A DNA stretch of 64,000 nt from Conoideocrella luteorostrata (GCA_032433595.1 JASWJB010000125.1:1-64000); one strand, 5' to 3'; positions 23,493-35,599 are shown, counted from the first letter of the stretch. The notes: generated by a model not told the origin, from the letters alone. Numbers and translations: made by a program.

Positions 23493-24461
23493 AGGCGCGG
23501 AGGCGGACTATTGGGCAGAGGGTGTGAGGGTGAATATTTGACAAGGCGGCAGGCTGATTAACTAGACCTAAGGCCAAAGAGGAGGACAAATGCAGAATAT
23601 GACTTGAATCCGTTGGCGGCTGTGCTGGCATCAGGCAACGGCGGACAAAAGCCATATTACAGATCGGATATATGTATATTCGCGCCTAAAATATCGCCGA
23701 GTACTTTTTCCACAGCTGCACTATTTGTACCATGTTGCATCACGAATTTTCCAACGGAGATCAAATGAGAGCTGTTGTTTGCGAGAGGGAGAACTGGACT
23801 AAACAATAGTCGAAGTGTATGACAACCCCACCACAAGGTACCAAGTCTTGGTTAGGCTTATGAAGTACGGAGCACGGATTACAATGCTTCATTTAGCTTG
23901 CCTCGTCAAACTACTCCGTACAAAGCTGCATTTCCGTAACCGGATATGCGGGCCAATGGCTTCTTCAGACATTTATTCCTGCTATTTACAGCCACACATA
24001 TGGCCACACCCGGCCAGCTCTGTAGTTAACATGAAGTCGTTACGGTTGTTCGCGGCATACCCACGTGTAGCTTCTCCCACTTATTCATTAGGTAGCAGCA
24101 TTTTACCAACGGTTAAAGACACTTGAGGGCCGGAACTCGCACACCTACCCAAGTCTACCGGTCGGACTAGACTTACTTAGCAGGCGCGTAGCTTACTCAC
24201 GACCGTCCTGCTAGTTAGCTCTATAGCTACATACGGAGTACTCCGTACTATCTCATGAATAAAACAAAGATCGACGAGGCCGAAATCGCAAGCGGCACTT
24301 CAAACGCGACCTCCGCTCAGACTCGCAACAATCCACGGCTTTCTGGCCGCCGCAACTCACGGCATCCACACCGAGCTCCCCGTCTCTCTCCACCCGCCAC
24401 GTCGTGCCCGTCAAGCCAAACCCGTCAAACGCTGAAACCATATCCGCAACCTCATTGGACC
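23493..24461. other. Intergenic, upstream of xylitol dehydrogenase
   Basis: No credible gene was seen. A perfect 16-base palindrome TACGGAGTACTCCGTA lies at 24232-24247, and a TACTCCGTA at 23912-23920. Confidence 0.45.
24232..24247. repeat. Head-to-head pair of the dispersed TACGGAGTA motif
   Basis: TACGGAGTACTCCGTA is a perfect 16-base inverted repeat made of two overlapping copies of the recurrent 9-mer. It lies about 600 bases upstream of the xylitol dehydrogenase start. Confidence 0.75.
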
Positions 24462-24467
24462 GGCTAA
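24462..24467 (+). promoter_or_regulatory. Possible XlnR/Xyr1 site (GGCTAA)
   Basis: GGCTAA is the core recognised by the xylan regulator XlnR/Xyr1. It lies 386 bases upstream of the xylitol dehydrogenase ATG, a gene commonly under this regulator. A six-base match alone is weak. Confidence 0.35.
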
Positions 24468-24609
24468 CACGACGGACGGCACAGCGTGTGAAACCAAATT
24501 CATTAGCTCCCCGCCATGGATCTGTGGGCAGATCTTTGTCGGGGAGCTCTGGACGTTCACTCACTCTTGAGATCGTGACCAAAAAAAGCGAGAAGCGGCA
24601 TGAGGTTTT

Positions 24610-24615
24610 GCGGGG
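24610..24615 (+). promoter_or_regulatory. Possible CreA/Cre1 carbon-repression site
   Basis: GCGGGG matches the CreA consensus SYGGRG and lies about 240 bases upstream of the xylitol dehydrogenase start. Carbon repression of pentose genes is known in ascomycetes; use of this particular site is inferred. Confidence 0.3.
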
Positions 24616-24852
24616 TCCCCCAAAATTCTGGCATGTTTTATATTTCGGAATTACCACTGCTCGCTCTGCTGCTACTCCATACTTACTTTTAACTTCTACA
24701 ATTGCTTCAATCGCGCAAACCGCTTATAATACGAAGATACTCGAGTGGCGACTCTTGTAACCCCACCAAGACGAAATCGACACGAGGCGTCGCTGCGACA
24801 TCATCTCCAGCAGAATATTTTTCTCCTCACTTGCAAAGGTTCTCATCACACA

Positions 24853-26014
24853 ATGGCAACTCAAACCCTCAACCGAGACGAGATCAGCGTACGTACGAAT
24901 TTGACCTGGCCAAAATTCCCAAGGTATTTAGAGACTAATTCGCTCCATCTCGACGCAGAATCTCTCCTTCATCCTCAACAAACCCTACGATGTCAGCTAC
25001 GAGGAACGCCCCAAACCAGCCCTTAACTCACCTCACGATGTCATCGTAGCCGTCAACTACACCGGTATCTGCGGCTCAGATGTTCACTACTGGCACCACG
25101 GCGCAATTGGCCACTTTGTGGTGAAGGACCCTATGGTCCTAGGTCATGAATCTGCAGGCACTATCATCGAGGCCGGTAATGCGGTGACGCACCTCAAGCC
25201 TGGCGACCGAGTCGCCATTGAACCCGGATATTCCTGCCGACGATGCGGTGACTGCCGCGCCGGCAAGTACAATCTCTGCGAAGGGATGGTCTTTGCTGCT
25301 ACACCGCCGCATGACGGTACTCTGACTGGGCTGTGGGCATCGCCCGCTGATTTCTGCTATAAGCTCCCCGAGTCTGTCTCACTGCAGGAGGGCGCGTTGA
25401 TTGAGCCGCTGGCAGTGGCGGTACACATTGTTAAGCAAGCTGTTGTCCAGCCCGGTCAATCTGTCGTGGTCATGGGTGCAGGTCCAGTTGGTCTTCTCTG
25501 CGCGGCCGTAGCCAAAGCCTACGGCGCCTCGAAAGTCGTCAGCGTAGACATTGTACAGTCCAAGCTCGACTTTGCCAAAGAGTTCGCCTCGACTCACACA
25601 TACCTCTCCCAGAGAATCAGCCCTGAAGAAAACGCAAAGGCCATCAAAGAGCATGCTGGTTTGCCTAAAGGCGCTGACGCCGTCATCGATGCCAGCGGTG
25701 CTGAGCCGTCCATCCAAACGAGCTTGCATACGGTCCGCACGGGTGGCACCTACGTCCAGGGCGGTATGGGCAAGAGTGACATCAACTTCCCTATCATGGC
25801 CATGTGTCTTAAGGAAGTCACGGCTCGAGGCTCATTCCGTTACGGCCCCGGAGATTACGAACTGGCAATTGAGCTCGTGGCCAGCGGCAAAGTCGATATC
25901 AAGAAGCTGGTCACGACGGTGGTGCCGTTCAGCAGGGCCGAAGAGGCGTTCAAGAAGGTCAAGGAAGGGGAGGTCATCAAGATTCTCATCGCCGGTCCCA
26001 ACGAGAAGATCTGA
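24853..26014 (+). CDS. xdhA: D-xylulose reductase (xylitol dehydrogenase)
   Basis: Exons 24853-24888 and 24959-26014 give 363 aa, the usual family length. This zinc-dependent medium-chain dehydrogenase oxidises xylitol to D-xylulose with NAD+ in the pentose catabolic pathway, in the cytosol. Catalytic zinc ligands are visible as C50 in GICGSD and H75-E76 in LGHESAG. The structural zinc lobe has C105, C108, C111 and C119. The Rossmann motif is GAGPVGLLCAAV, followed by the acidic residue in VSVDI that favours NAD over NADP. The 12-codon first exon is separated by a 70-nt intron with donor GTACGT. Upstream GGCTAA and CreA-like sites fit induction by xylose and repression by glucose. L-arabinitol 4-dehydrogenase is the closest alternative. 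Confidence 0.92.
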
Positions 26015-27628
26015 GCATGATAGGGTGTCGGTCCTATATACGGAGTAATGCGGAGTACAGAGTAGCATGTCGGGGAAATATGGCTGTTTTCGAGCGTGGA
26101 GTTCGGAGTAATGGAGACAGACTGGGAAGAAGAAGAGAGATGGCGAATGTTGAAATGAGTGTGCGGAGTATGGAGTAGACTGCCCAGAGTCAGCCCAACT
26201 CGTTTATCTACGGATGAGCTGTTTGCCCAACTTTCGCGCTGGTTATGCGAGCAAAGTGGGTCTCTGGGTCAGCCAGAAGTTCACGAACGGTGGCACGATG
26301 GGAAACATTGAATATTGTACTCCGTATATGCGGTGAAACGATGTGGCCGGCCGGGGCTGTATGGAGCTTGTTATTCGTCAATTTGGGCAGCTGATCGATA
26401 CGCAGCTCTAATGCATTGTGCTAACGGAGTATTGGACATGGGGTGCTGGGAGCGCGGACGTGTTTGTTGGAGATGTTACGGTGCGGTATATCACAGTAAG
26501 CCGCCCGTACCACGTTTCGGCAGGCGAGCTTTAAATGGGTCTGTAGTGGACAATGTAATGTCGAGCACCGCGGAATAGCGCCGCAGTCAACAGTGATGAG
26601 TACGGACGGAGTACATGTTGCACGACATGACGCCGCGCATCGCTATATGAACACATCGTTTATTTTTATCGCTGTATTGAAAAAGGGGAGAGAGGCTTGA
26701 GAGCCCCATAGTGCAGTGACCAGTTTCGCTCATAAACAGACTAGGAACCGTCAGTATCTCCATTGTGCCAATGTACTCAGCCCTGCGCATCTGTGACGCC
26801 AAGATCCCCGTTTTGCCCATGCTTTGACGCCGGAAGTGAGGTCCTCTGGCTGGTTAGTGTTTGTGACAGCATCTTTCCGCCAGCTGTGCTCATACCTCGC
26901 ATCGTAGTAAACAAATGCATCCGTAGGATTCAAGCCTCGCTGCTGTCCATGGCCCCCTCGCCCCCCCCCCCCCCCTCTTTTCCTCTAATCCACATATTGC
27001 TGCTGTAAGAGCTGCAGGCTGATTTCACCCTGCAAAGATATGCGAGAAATATCACAGTCCAAATTACGTTGCTACACCTGCAATGCCGTCGAAATTAGCC
27101 ACCAGATCCGGTACAGGCCAGCCATCATCCCATCATCCACGAGCGGGACCTAGCCTAGACCCTGTCGTGCGGCTGAACCAGACTAGTGATACGGCTTGCT
27201 CCTTTAGACCGGTCAGTGTGGCAGGGCAAACACAATATTGGTTTTTGGAACAACGGACACCGCACGCCGGACAACAGGATAGGCTCATTTTTTGCAATTA
27301 TAGTTGAACGGGTGAGGCTCAAAATCTGCCAGGGGGGCATGTCTGTGTTGGCCCTGCAGGCTGACTGACTGACCGATAATGGTTGTACGGAAGAAAAAGA
27401 AAGAAAGAAAATTGTAATGCCGACTACGGGGGCCAACATAAATGTGATGGCCCCGGCACCACCATCTCGTGGATGCGGGTTTCTGGTGTTCTTTGCTATA
27501 TATTTTGTTGCGTGCAGTGTTGCTCGCAGGGCGGTTGAGATTGATCTCCGACCAGATACTAAAGAAGAGCTGCACAATAATATCATTCGACTTTTGTTTA
27601 TACCGACAGGCGTCCTTGCACCCTCACC
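26015..27628. other. Intergenic with clustered TACGGAGTA variants
   Basis: No gene was seen. The 9-mer occurs at about 26038 and 26318, with many near matches (TGCGGAGTA, TTCGGAGTA, AACGGAGTA) between 26030 and 26620. A run of 15 C lies at 26961-26975. Confidence 0.45.
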
Positions 27629-28769
27629 ATGGAGAACACCACGGAGAAGCAGACGACAAGCCATGTGCTCGACACACCAATCTGGATAACCATCATCCGC
27701 GGGTTCCAGTTCCTCTTATCTCTTGTCATTCTTGGCCTGGCAGCTCGATTGATGCACGATTTGTACCTTGATGAATTTGGTCTCTCCGTCGCAACTGTAG
27801 GTACCGCTCCTTGGTGATGATCGCCAGACGATTTGACAAATAAAACAACAACAGTAATTGTCTAACATGTTAATTTCAGGCCATCCTCACCTGGGTGATC
27901 CTATTCTACCTCTTCTTCACCGAAAAGATCCCCGCCTGGCAGGTCGCATACCATACGCTAGCTGCTCTCGTCCTCGAGGCCTTCCTCGTCATCATGTGGC
28001 TGGCAACTTTTGCCGCTGTGGCCGCCAGACGTGCCTCTTTCAGTATCCCAGCCACTGTCAGCGGCTGCTTTGACGACGGAAGCGCCATCAACAGCAAGAC
28101 TTGCGTGAGGAGGAGGGCCCTCGAGAAGAGGGCGTACTTGTTCAAGAGCGGACAGGCCATGATGAGTGCTATTGCTGGCCTAGGCGCTCTGGTGTGGTGA
28201 GTTTTTAATGCTTGTCATAGTGTTCAATTCAAAGGCCGACGAATTGACTTTTTGAGACAAGGCTCCTGTTCATCGCTACCTTTGTGTATACTCTCGTCAT
28301 GTTCTTGCGCGGACGTAAGGAGGGTCGTTTCCCTATCGGGGGTGGTTCATCCACTGGCAACGCCTATCAGATGGAGCCCAAGACTGAGCAGGCTGCTCCC
28401 ATGATGCATCAGCAACAGCCTCCACAACAGTATCAGCAGCAGCAGCAGCAGCAGCACTATCAGCAGCCCATCCAGCCCCAGCCAACTGGTGAATATCAGC
28501 CGACTCCACTGAGCCAGAATCCTCCGCAGAACGGCTTCCAGACCGCTCAGAGCCCATACCAACAGCAGACTGCATATCAGCCTCACGACCAGCAGGCTTA
28601 CAACAACAACATTCAACAACCTCAGCAGTACCAACAGGATTCGAACTACCAGCAGCATGTGTATCAAGGCAGTGAACTGTCTTCAGGGACTCCTCATCCC
28701 CAACAGCAGTACACTACGCCTCCCCCGGCAACGACATCTCCTCCCCAGCAGTATCACCCTCAGCAGTAA
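27629..28769 (+). CDS. MARVEL-like four-TM membrane protein with Gln-rich tail
   Basis: Exons 27629-27796, 27880-28196 and 28262-28769 give 330 aa. Four hydrophobic segments are visible, near residues 18-44, 57-75, 82-105 and 142-185. A short loop holds two cysteines (SGCFDDGS and SKTCVRR). This is the layout of fungal MARVEL-domain proteins, which sit in plasma-membrane or vesicle membranes. The last 130 residues are a low-complexity tail rich in Gln, Pro and Tyr, encoded partly by a CAG run near 28435-28455 that may vary in length between strains. The tail is presumably cytosolic. Splice sites are GTAGGT/TTCAG with a CTAAC branch and GTGAGT/CAAG. The exact role is unknown. Confidence 0.78.
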
Positions 28770-29548
28770 GTGCAAGGGAGGACTGAATATAGAACGAACT
28801 ACCTATTTCGTACCCCACGACTTGTAATGGGTGTTGCGCAAGTTTTGATAAGCTGGGTTTCTGTGCAGCTTGGGGGGACAGACTTTTTTGAAGCGAAGAT
28901 ACATATCCCTTCATCGTCGTGTTTTTAATACCATATGTTAATGAAAGACAATTAAATGATGTTTAATGAACGGGGGCGATTAAAATGCGTGCTGCCTGTT
29001 TTGTGCAAACACGCTCCTTGGGTGACGGACGCCTTCATAAGTGGTAGCTAAAATAGCCAGTCTATCTTAAGCGCCAAGCCCTTTGGGTTTCTCGCTGTTG
29101 TGGCTAGAGCAGTATCACTCGTTTTCAGCAACATGTCATTCTTGAAAACATTTGGCTGCAAATGCCGAATTCGACCTGGCGCAGTGAACCGCACAACAAT
29201 TTGTACAGAGTTAAAGGTTGAATATAAAAGCATGCGATTACCTTAGACATCGGCGAAGATCTGAAATGGCAGGCGGTGAGAAGCTTACTGCCGCGCCTCC
29301 GACGAGCCAGCTCCAGGTTCCTAATCTACGGAGCTCCAGCCAGTGTCTCGCACTTTCTGCCATACCGAAAGTTACAGAAGCCGAGGCCGACCCTCCGCGC
29401 TTGTTGCACGCATTGAGAGTTCTGTCAGCTCGAAAGTCAATCCCAGGGGGCAATCTGTCGCTTGATAGAGGCACCAAGGTCAATTCGGAGTCGCACACAC
29501 CCGCGCCAACAGCTCCGACTCGACCCGTTTGCTCCACGACGAGACGAC
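28770..29548. other. Intergenic
   Basis: No separate gene was seen. The frame just upstream of the next gene is open but starts without an ATG, so it is treated as leader. Confidence 0.4.
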
Positions 29549-30133
29549 ATGGCCGACAAGAACGAAGTCCCCCAGAAACGGCTCGGCGTGCCGTCGAGAA
29601 ATCCTTTACCGCTGTCTGCTACCCAGGAGTCGCAGGTACGCGATATATACTACGCTCGAGTGCGCAAGCAGTGCGCCGAAGAGATCAAGGGTACGTATTG
29701 CGCCACCGCAACCCCCCCCCCTCGTCTGCCGACACCTACAATTAAGGAGGTTCTCTCGTATATAATTCATGGCTAACCCTATTGGAAATGCGAAGCTTTC
29801 GCAGCATGTGCCCAGGTCTCCAATTTCGCCGTCACTTTCTCGTGTCGCGCCGAACACCGCGTCATGAACAACTGCATGAAACTGCACGCCACGCCGGAAG
29901 AGCACGACGCGGCCCGCGAAGAGTGGTTCGCCATGCGAATGGAACGCCATAAACAGCGCGAGCGCAAGGCAAAGGTCGCTGCTGCACAAGAGGAATTCAT
30001 CCGTGAATGGTGGGGGCTGCCCGAAGAAGTGCGCTTGTCCAAGCAACGGGAAATGGAGAAGCTTGGCCTGGCGGAGAGAGTTGGTGGACTGACGGCGAAG
30101 GACCGGCCGCTGGGACCTGATGCTTCAAGATGA
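29549..30133 (+). CDS. CMC1-family twin CX9C mitochondrial protein (COX assembly)
   Basis: Exons 29549-29690 and 29796-30133 give 159 aa. After splicing, two CX9C motifs appear: C42 to C52 and C64 to C74, the CHCH fold of Cmc1/Cmc2-type copper-linked factors. These are imported into the mitochondrial intermembrane space by Mia40 and help assemble cytochrome c oxidase. The first CX9C spans the exon junction, so the gene is only recognisable after splicing. The intron (105 nt, donor GTACGT, branch GCTAACC) contains a 10-C run. The protein is longer than yeast Cmc1, with a charged, helical Lys/Glu/Arg-rich tail. Confidence in the CHCH class is high; the exact paralogue is less sure. Confidence 0.85.
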
Positions 30134-32503
30134 CGAGAAACGGTTGGTGAAAATGGGAAGTTGGGTACGAGATGGTGAATCGGGTTCTCAGAGGTTAGCA
30201 TACTGTGGAAGTTGTGCATTTGGCCTGTTGCATAGAGTTTTGGCGTTATGTCTTGCTGTCTTCAATCATTTTGGTCATGGGCTGGTGTGGCAACCCAATT
30301 GAACATACAGTTAATGGGTCGTATATGGGTTGGTATGTTGTACGATAGATGGGACGAAAAAGCTTTGTGTACGAGTATTAGGGTGAGCAGGAGTTAGACA
30401 TATCAGGTGTTTGTAACAAGCAATTCGGCTTGGAAAACTTGACGAAGAGCCAGGTCCGGTCAACAAAGAGACACCACTACTTAATCAACTTCGAGACTTC
30501 TCCTGCCACGCCTCATGACAGCTTGAGGTCTCTCCTATGCCACGTGTGAATGAACCAAATTCCTGCATCAGAGAATGCGTTCTATGCGTAGCTACGGCAT
30601 ACAGCGTATTAAATGCGCCATCAAATAAGCAATTCTTATCAGAAGTCGGACCATAACCTTGCTCAACATATCCACGTCAACGCCATTTTACTTCTCCCTG
30701 TCAAACGGCCATGAAGACCTCTGCCCAGTGCCATTTTCCTGATCTTAGAAGTCTGTGCCTCGCAATCTGACCCGCTGAAGGAAAGCGACAAAACTGACAA
30801 ATGAGGATGCTGGGACTACACCCCATACTGCGAACGCAAGTTGAAGTGTAAGACAATTTGCTTTTGTCGCGCCGGTGATCTGCTGTCATGCCCCAAGGCT
30901 TATACATCACCAGCTGAACTTCTTCCAATACCGTGTGGACGGGCTTGGCACCCATTTGGCTCAAATTGCCGCCACATCTTGACCGGCATTCCCGCGCGAA
31001 CCCGCCAAGCTGTGCCATGCCTGCCATGTCACGTCATGCAACGTGACTGGCCGTCTTTCAAGACCATTCATATAGACAAATATATATATCCCGTATTGCC
31101 TTGGTGACATGGGGTTTGGAGTTTGAATCGTCAGCATGAACTTGACAAGGAACTCAATCGGCGGCTATGTTTCAGACTATACTACAATGCAACACACCAC
31201 ACTCTTTCGTCACATACATACAGGCAGTGGGCATTAGCATTGTTCTGGAAATATCCCAACGGCGTGTTTTTGCACATTCCTTGTCGTCACTATCACTTTT
31301 CGCCAAGCTCCGACGCTGACGTCTGTTTACGGAGGCGGTCAAAGACAATTTCGCGAGCGGATTGGTCTGCGGATATTGAATATGATGTACATTCCTCCTC
31401 TTCTCCGCGTCATGCAATAAACATTGCTGGTGTTGCTGTATAAAGTTGTTCTATATGCGACAAATGCGGTTGTTGTGAAGACGAATTTTATTTGTTGCGG
31501 TGTGTGATAGCGATACGCTTGTGTAATGACCTGATACGACGCCCGTTTCCTTCCCTGCCATCTTCACCACGTACAGGGCCGCACACCGTCCTTACAGTAT
31601 TTATTACATTGCAACGCTGCACACGTTAAATCCTCTCCCACGTCGCCCCAAGCGCCCTCTGCTTGGCAACGGCACCAGCCTCCCCATCCAATCAGCTGCC
31701 CAATCGCTCCTCCCAGCAGGATACCCCCCCACTTTAGACCGGGCGCTTAAACGCAGTATCGTCGGTTCTCCACCACCCTATCTGCAGTGTGATGCCGCCC
31801 GCCATTGGCCACAGCATGGCGACAACTCCGGAGCTAATTATAGCTTCGCAGTCCTCGCGCATAACTGGCCGTGGGCATGCACCAGAGAAGCAGCTGGTGG
31901 CCAGTGGGCGTAGAGTCGTCTCGTGGAGAGCGCTTACTAGGGCCGTGCTGGGAACATGGGGGCATTGAACTGGCGTTGGACGCGGAACACTACTGGATGA
32001 AAAGGGTAAAAATGGACAATGGCACGATAGAATGGCGCCCAAGGCTAGTGAATTCTTAGATAGGCGTGATGCGGGCTCTTTCTCCTCACTTGCTGTACTG
32101 TACGTACAATGGCTGCTGCTTCTGCATGTCGAGGACTCTAGTTGTGCAGTAGCTGAGCGCTCCGCAGAGGTGGGTGGCATATTGTTCGCAAAGAGCGGTA
32201 TCTATATGTCCGTTCCGCCTCTTTTGGCCCGTCTGTCCACTCTGTTTCTTACTATCTTGTGTTTGGTGTCTCATCTGTGCTCTCGCCTTCCCTCTTCATC
32301 TGGAACTTCCGTATCGTTGATGATATCCGCCTGGTGAAGAGGCACGATGAAGCAATAGGCCAGAACCCGTACATATTTCGCTTCCTTCTTACACGAGATA
32401 TCGGATCTGGGGTTCGGTTGGCCTTCCCGCTTGGAGCGAGCGACTTACAGCAGTAACACAGTTGTTCTGGTTTCGCTGGCAGGCGTGACGAGTCCGCGCA
32501 GCC
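30134..32503. other. Long intergenic region
   Basis: No convincing gene was seen. Several frames of 80-150 codons are open on either strand but have no recognisable domain, splice partners or start context. The right part probably holds the promoter and leader of the gene at 32504. Confidence 0.45.
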
Positions 32504-34420
32504 ATGCCCTCACCACAGACCACCCAGCAAGGCAACTTCTCCCTCTTCCCCAGCCCTAACTCCTCCAGAGCCCCCCGCAATGCCCTTCACGGACAGCAGC
32601 GTGGACGCCGCTCCGAATCGCAAGAGCGCAGGCCATCAATACAGGAGTTGCGGGTAGATACGTCGGTCCACGCGCAAATAGGCCAAAATGGGAGACAGAC
32701 GCCGCCGCCGCCGCCGCCGCCGCTGCAGCAGCAGGAGCCTCCGCGACGAGGAGCTACGCCATCAAACTGGCCATTGAGCAACGAAGCTTCGTCCCCCTCT
32801 CACCACCATTACCAAGATAGGCGGCAATACGCGGAGGAAAGCATGCAAGCCGGGCAGGCCCCGGTGCAACAGTCCCGACAGAGCAACGAGGTCCCTGGCC
32901 GGACTGGGACGGCCTTTTCAGATGACCATACCCTCGTTCGCAGCAATAGCGGCCGATCAAGGGCATCCATTGCGAAACAGCCCTTGAGCGACGGCCCCTC
33001 TGCGTCTGGTTCAGGCTCCGGTGCTTTGAGATCCATTTTCCCAACGTATAATCCCCAAGTCCCTCTGGGCCAGCAAGAGTACGCACCCACGCAGCTCAGC
33101 CCGACGCACATCCCAAGAGCTGTCATCAGCAGACAATCCGTCTATGAAGAAGAGCCAGAGTCTCCTATTAGAGAGTCACAGCCCGGACATAGCAGCCCGC
33201 CGCCGACAAGTAGTCCCCCGCGGCAAGCGACCCGAGGGCTGTGGCCGCTCAGGATCCATACCCAACCTCCGCCCGTGATTCCTACACCATGCAGCACTGC
33301 AGATCTCAAGAGTCTATGGAGAGTAGCCAACGGATGGAAAGCGTCCTCGTCGGAAGGCCGTGTCTTTTGCCTGAAGCTATCCCAACAGAAAGACGCCCCC
33401 GTGTACACGCTAACTTCTGGCTCGGCCCATCCATTCTGGAATCTTCGGCTAGACCCGACCTCGGCGTCAGCGTATGTCAGCCTTACAAGACATGATCCAT
33501 CAAAGCCATACAAGGCGCCTAAACCAAATACCTCGCCTCCAAGTCCCTCCGATGCCACTAGCGGCAGGAGCAGCGGCACAGGCAGCCGCGCCTCAGACAC
33601 CAAGCATTGGTATGAAGCGTTGAGCACGACCCTCGAAGAAGAGTCTCGCAAGCATCCCCCCAATGACGGCCTCGTTGCGCTCCTGATGCCCACAGCGGCC
33701 ATGAGAATGGCCACTGAGAAAGCCAATGACCCTGCGTCTGTCAACGCCGCGGAAAACGAATGCGCCCGCTTGGTGTGGGACGAAGACACCGCAACGCACT
33801 ACCTCGTACACAACGCCCTAGCCAAGCCCTTCTGTGTGACTGTCGAGCGCAACCCGGCGTACTCGCGAATCGAGTACACCCTCGAACACAACGAATCGCC
33901 AAAGCACATCGCAAAACTGACTAGAGACGGCACTGGCGGCGGCTGGATTGAGCTGGACACCACCGTGGCCTCCCAAATTGACTCGTGCTACATCCTGGAC
34001 GTTGCCGTCACCGCATTGATCCTTGTTGCCGCCGCAGAAGACAGGAACTCGCCCGCGCCCCTCGAAACATTTGAACCACCGCCTGCGGCCTTCCTTGGTG
34101 CGGCAAACAGATGTGATTCCGGTTCCGGTAGATTAAGCAAGTTGAGTATACGGCGTGAAGGCAATGATAAAGACAAGGATGGAAAGAAGAGACGCAAGAT
34201 GGAAGAGTTTGAAATTGATGTGGAAAGTCAACTTGATAGTCTAGGCAAGGATAGACGGGAGAGCAAATCCGCAGAGGATAAACTGCCCTTTTTGCTAAGG
34301 GTAGTGGTGAAGTTGGCAAAGGGTCTGTTCGCGCTAGTTATCTGGATATTGACTGTCCTGTTTAAGTGTGTCGAGGGAGTATTCAAGGTGTTGTATAAAT
34401 GTGTAGGATCAAAATATTAA
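32504..34420 (+). CDS. Large conserved-type fungal protein with C-terminal membrane anchor, unknown function
   Basis: A single exon of 638 aa. Residues 1-260 are disordered, rich in Pro, Ser, Gln and Arg, with a polyproline run from a CCG repeat at about 32701-32723. Residues about 265-520 form a folded region with beta-rich stretches such as YTLTSGSAHPFWNLRLD and GGGWIELDT. A charged segment rich in Lys, Asp and Arg follows. The last 40 residues are strongly hydrophobic (LFALVIWILTVLFKCVEGVF), which suggests a tail anchor. I recall similar proteins in Aspergillus labelled acetylserotonin-methyltransferase-like, but no methyltransferase motif is visible, so I do not use that name. Its 3' end is convergent with UTP11. 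Confidence 0.75.
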   Translation: MPSPQTTQQGNFSLFPSPNSSRAPRNALHGQQRGRRSESQERRPSIQELRVDTSVHAQIGQNGRQTPPPPPPPLQQQEPPRRGATPSNWPLSNEASSPSHHHYQDRRQYAEESMQAGQAPVQQSRQSNEVPGRTGTAFSDDHTLVRSNSGRSRASIAKQPLSDGPSASGSGSGALRSIFPTYNPQVPLGQQEYAPTQLSPTHIPRAVISRQSVYEEEPESPIRESQPGHSSPPPTSSPPRQATRGLWPLRIHTQPPPVIPTPCSTADLKSLWRVANGWKASSSEGRVFCLKLSQQKDAPVYTLTSGSAHPFWNLRLDPTSASAYVSLTRHDPSKPYKAPKPNTSPPSPSDATSGRSSGTGSRASDTKHWYEALSTTLEEESRKHPPNDGLVALLMPTAAMRMATEKANDPASVNAAENECARLVWDEDTATHYLVHNALAKPFCVTVERNPAYSRIEYTLEHNESPKHIAKLTRDGTGGGWIELDTTVASQIDSCYILDVAVTALILVAAAEDRNSPAPLETFEPPPAAFLGAANRCDSGSGRLSKLSIRREGNDKDKDGKKRRKMEEFEIDVESQLDSLGKDRRESKSAEDKLPFLLRVVVKLAKGLFALVIWILTVLFKCVEGVFKVLYKCVGSKY

Positions 34421-34709
34421 ACAAGGTCGTATATAGTTACGTAGCGTGCTGTTTAGGAAGTAATGAGACATGTCGGCCGGGTTCGGATCCTTTGCTTGGG
34501 AAATCTGTCTTTTTCTTGAGCCTGTTTCATCTGTGAGCGTTAAACATGAGATGTTCACGCTCGCTGTAGACCGAAAACACATTTAGTAAAAAGACAGTAC
34601 TCAAAGTTGAAGAAAATCTGTATTGTATTTTATTTCAGGAATACCCTACCTAAACGCCAGTGCCAATATAAACTCAAGATACCTGGGTCCAAATCACATC
34701 TTGATGACA

Positions 34710-35599
34710 CTAGCGCTTTCTCGTCCGCACCATAATTTTCTTTCCTCGTCTTGTTTGCCCACCAGATGTAGCAGTCTTGGCCATCTTTGCGCGTTGCACA
34801 TCAAGAGCCGTCTCTGCGTCGGTCAGAACTTTAAGCTTCTTATTTGCATTCTCAAGTTGTCGCTTCAATCGCCGCAAAGACCTGGCTCGCTCAAATTCTT
34901 CATCGCTTTTAACCTCATCCTCTTTCCCAGCATTGGCATCTTTGCTGCCATCCTCGTCGTCATCGCTCTGCTCTGCCTCCAACTTCTCCAGCATCGTAGC
35001 CTCGCGCTCCTCTTCATCGTCCAAGAACACAATCTTCCTCGCAGCTTTCGGTTTCGATGGCATGGGCAGATTTTCCCCGTCGTCGGAATCTACCTCGTCG
35101 TCTTCATCATCGTCATCGTCATCAAGGTGATCCAGTCCCCTCGTCAAAACCACTTGCTCCTCCAGCCTGGCAATTTCTTTGACGACAACTTGTCGCATTG
35201 TCCGAATATAACCCATATCCTGGGTTTTCAACAACCGTACAGTGTCAACAGACAGGGACTTGTTACCGCGATCACCCTGGACCGTGCCGTCCCAGCTTTT
35301 ACCGTCCTTAATCCTTGACCCTGGCCCCTTGCGGGACATCATGCCGAAGTAAAACTCATCGTCGTTGCGCTCGGAGGCTTTTTGTCGCAGTGATTTCAGC
35401 TGGGATTTCTTCTTGTTGAAGTCCTTTGCTCGGAGAGAGTAATCCTAGACATAGTTAGACACATCCATCTCCAGAAACGTGTTTAATACGGGGTGCTGCA
35501 AACTTTGTGCTTTTCGAGCAAGCCCAAACGGCGTCGTTCCAGCGGCTGGGCACGCTCGCGGTGCGGCCGCCGTGCGACGGCATTTCGCATCGATGACAT
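34710..35599 (-). CDS. utp11: U3 snoRNA-associated protein UTP11
   Basis: Minus-strand exons are 35599-35504 and 35444-34710, giving 276 aa. The N-terminus [19 protein letters not shown] with LGLLEKHK joined to [13 protein letters not shown], and then [11 protein letters not shown], is the highly conserved Utp11 signature. Utp11 is part of the small-subunit processome in the nucleolus, needed for 18S rRNA maturation. A central acidic stretch (runs of Asp/Glu) and a Lys/Arg-rich end are normal for the family. The intron is 59 nt with a weak donor (GTTTGC) but a clear CTAAC branch. This is a single-copy housekeeping gene. Confidence 0.95.

Noticed and set aside
24253..24760. Open frames on both strands upstream of xylitol dehydrogenase
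   Set aside because: They overlap each other and the probable promoter, and no family was recognised.
31734..32180. A 148-codon minus-strand open frame
   Set aside because: Ser/Pro/Cys-rich without recognisable features, and it lies in the probable promoter and leader of the gene at 32504.
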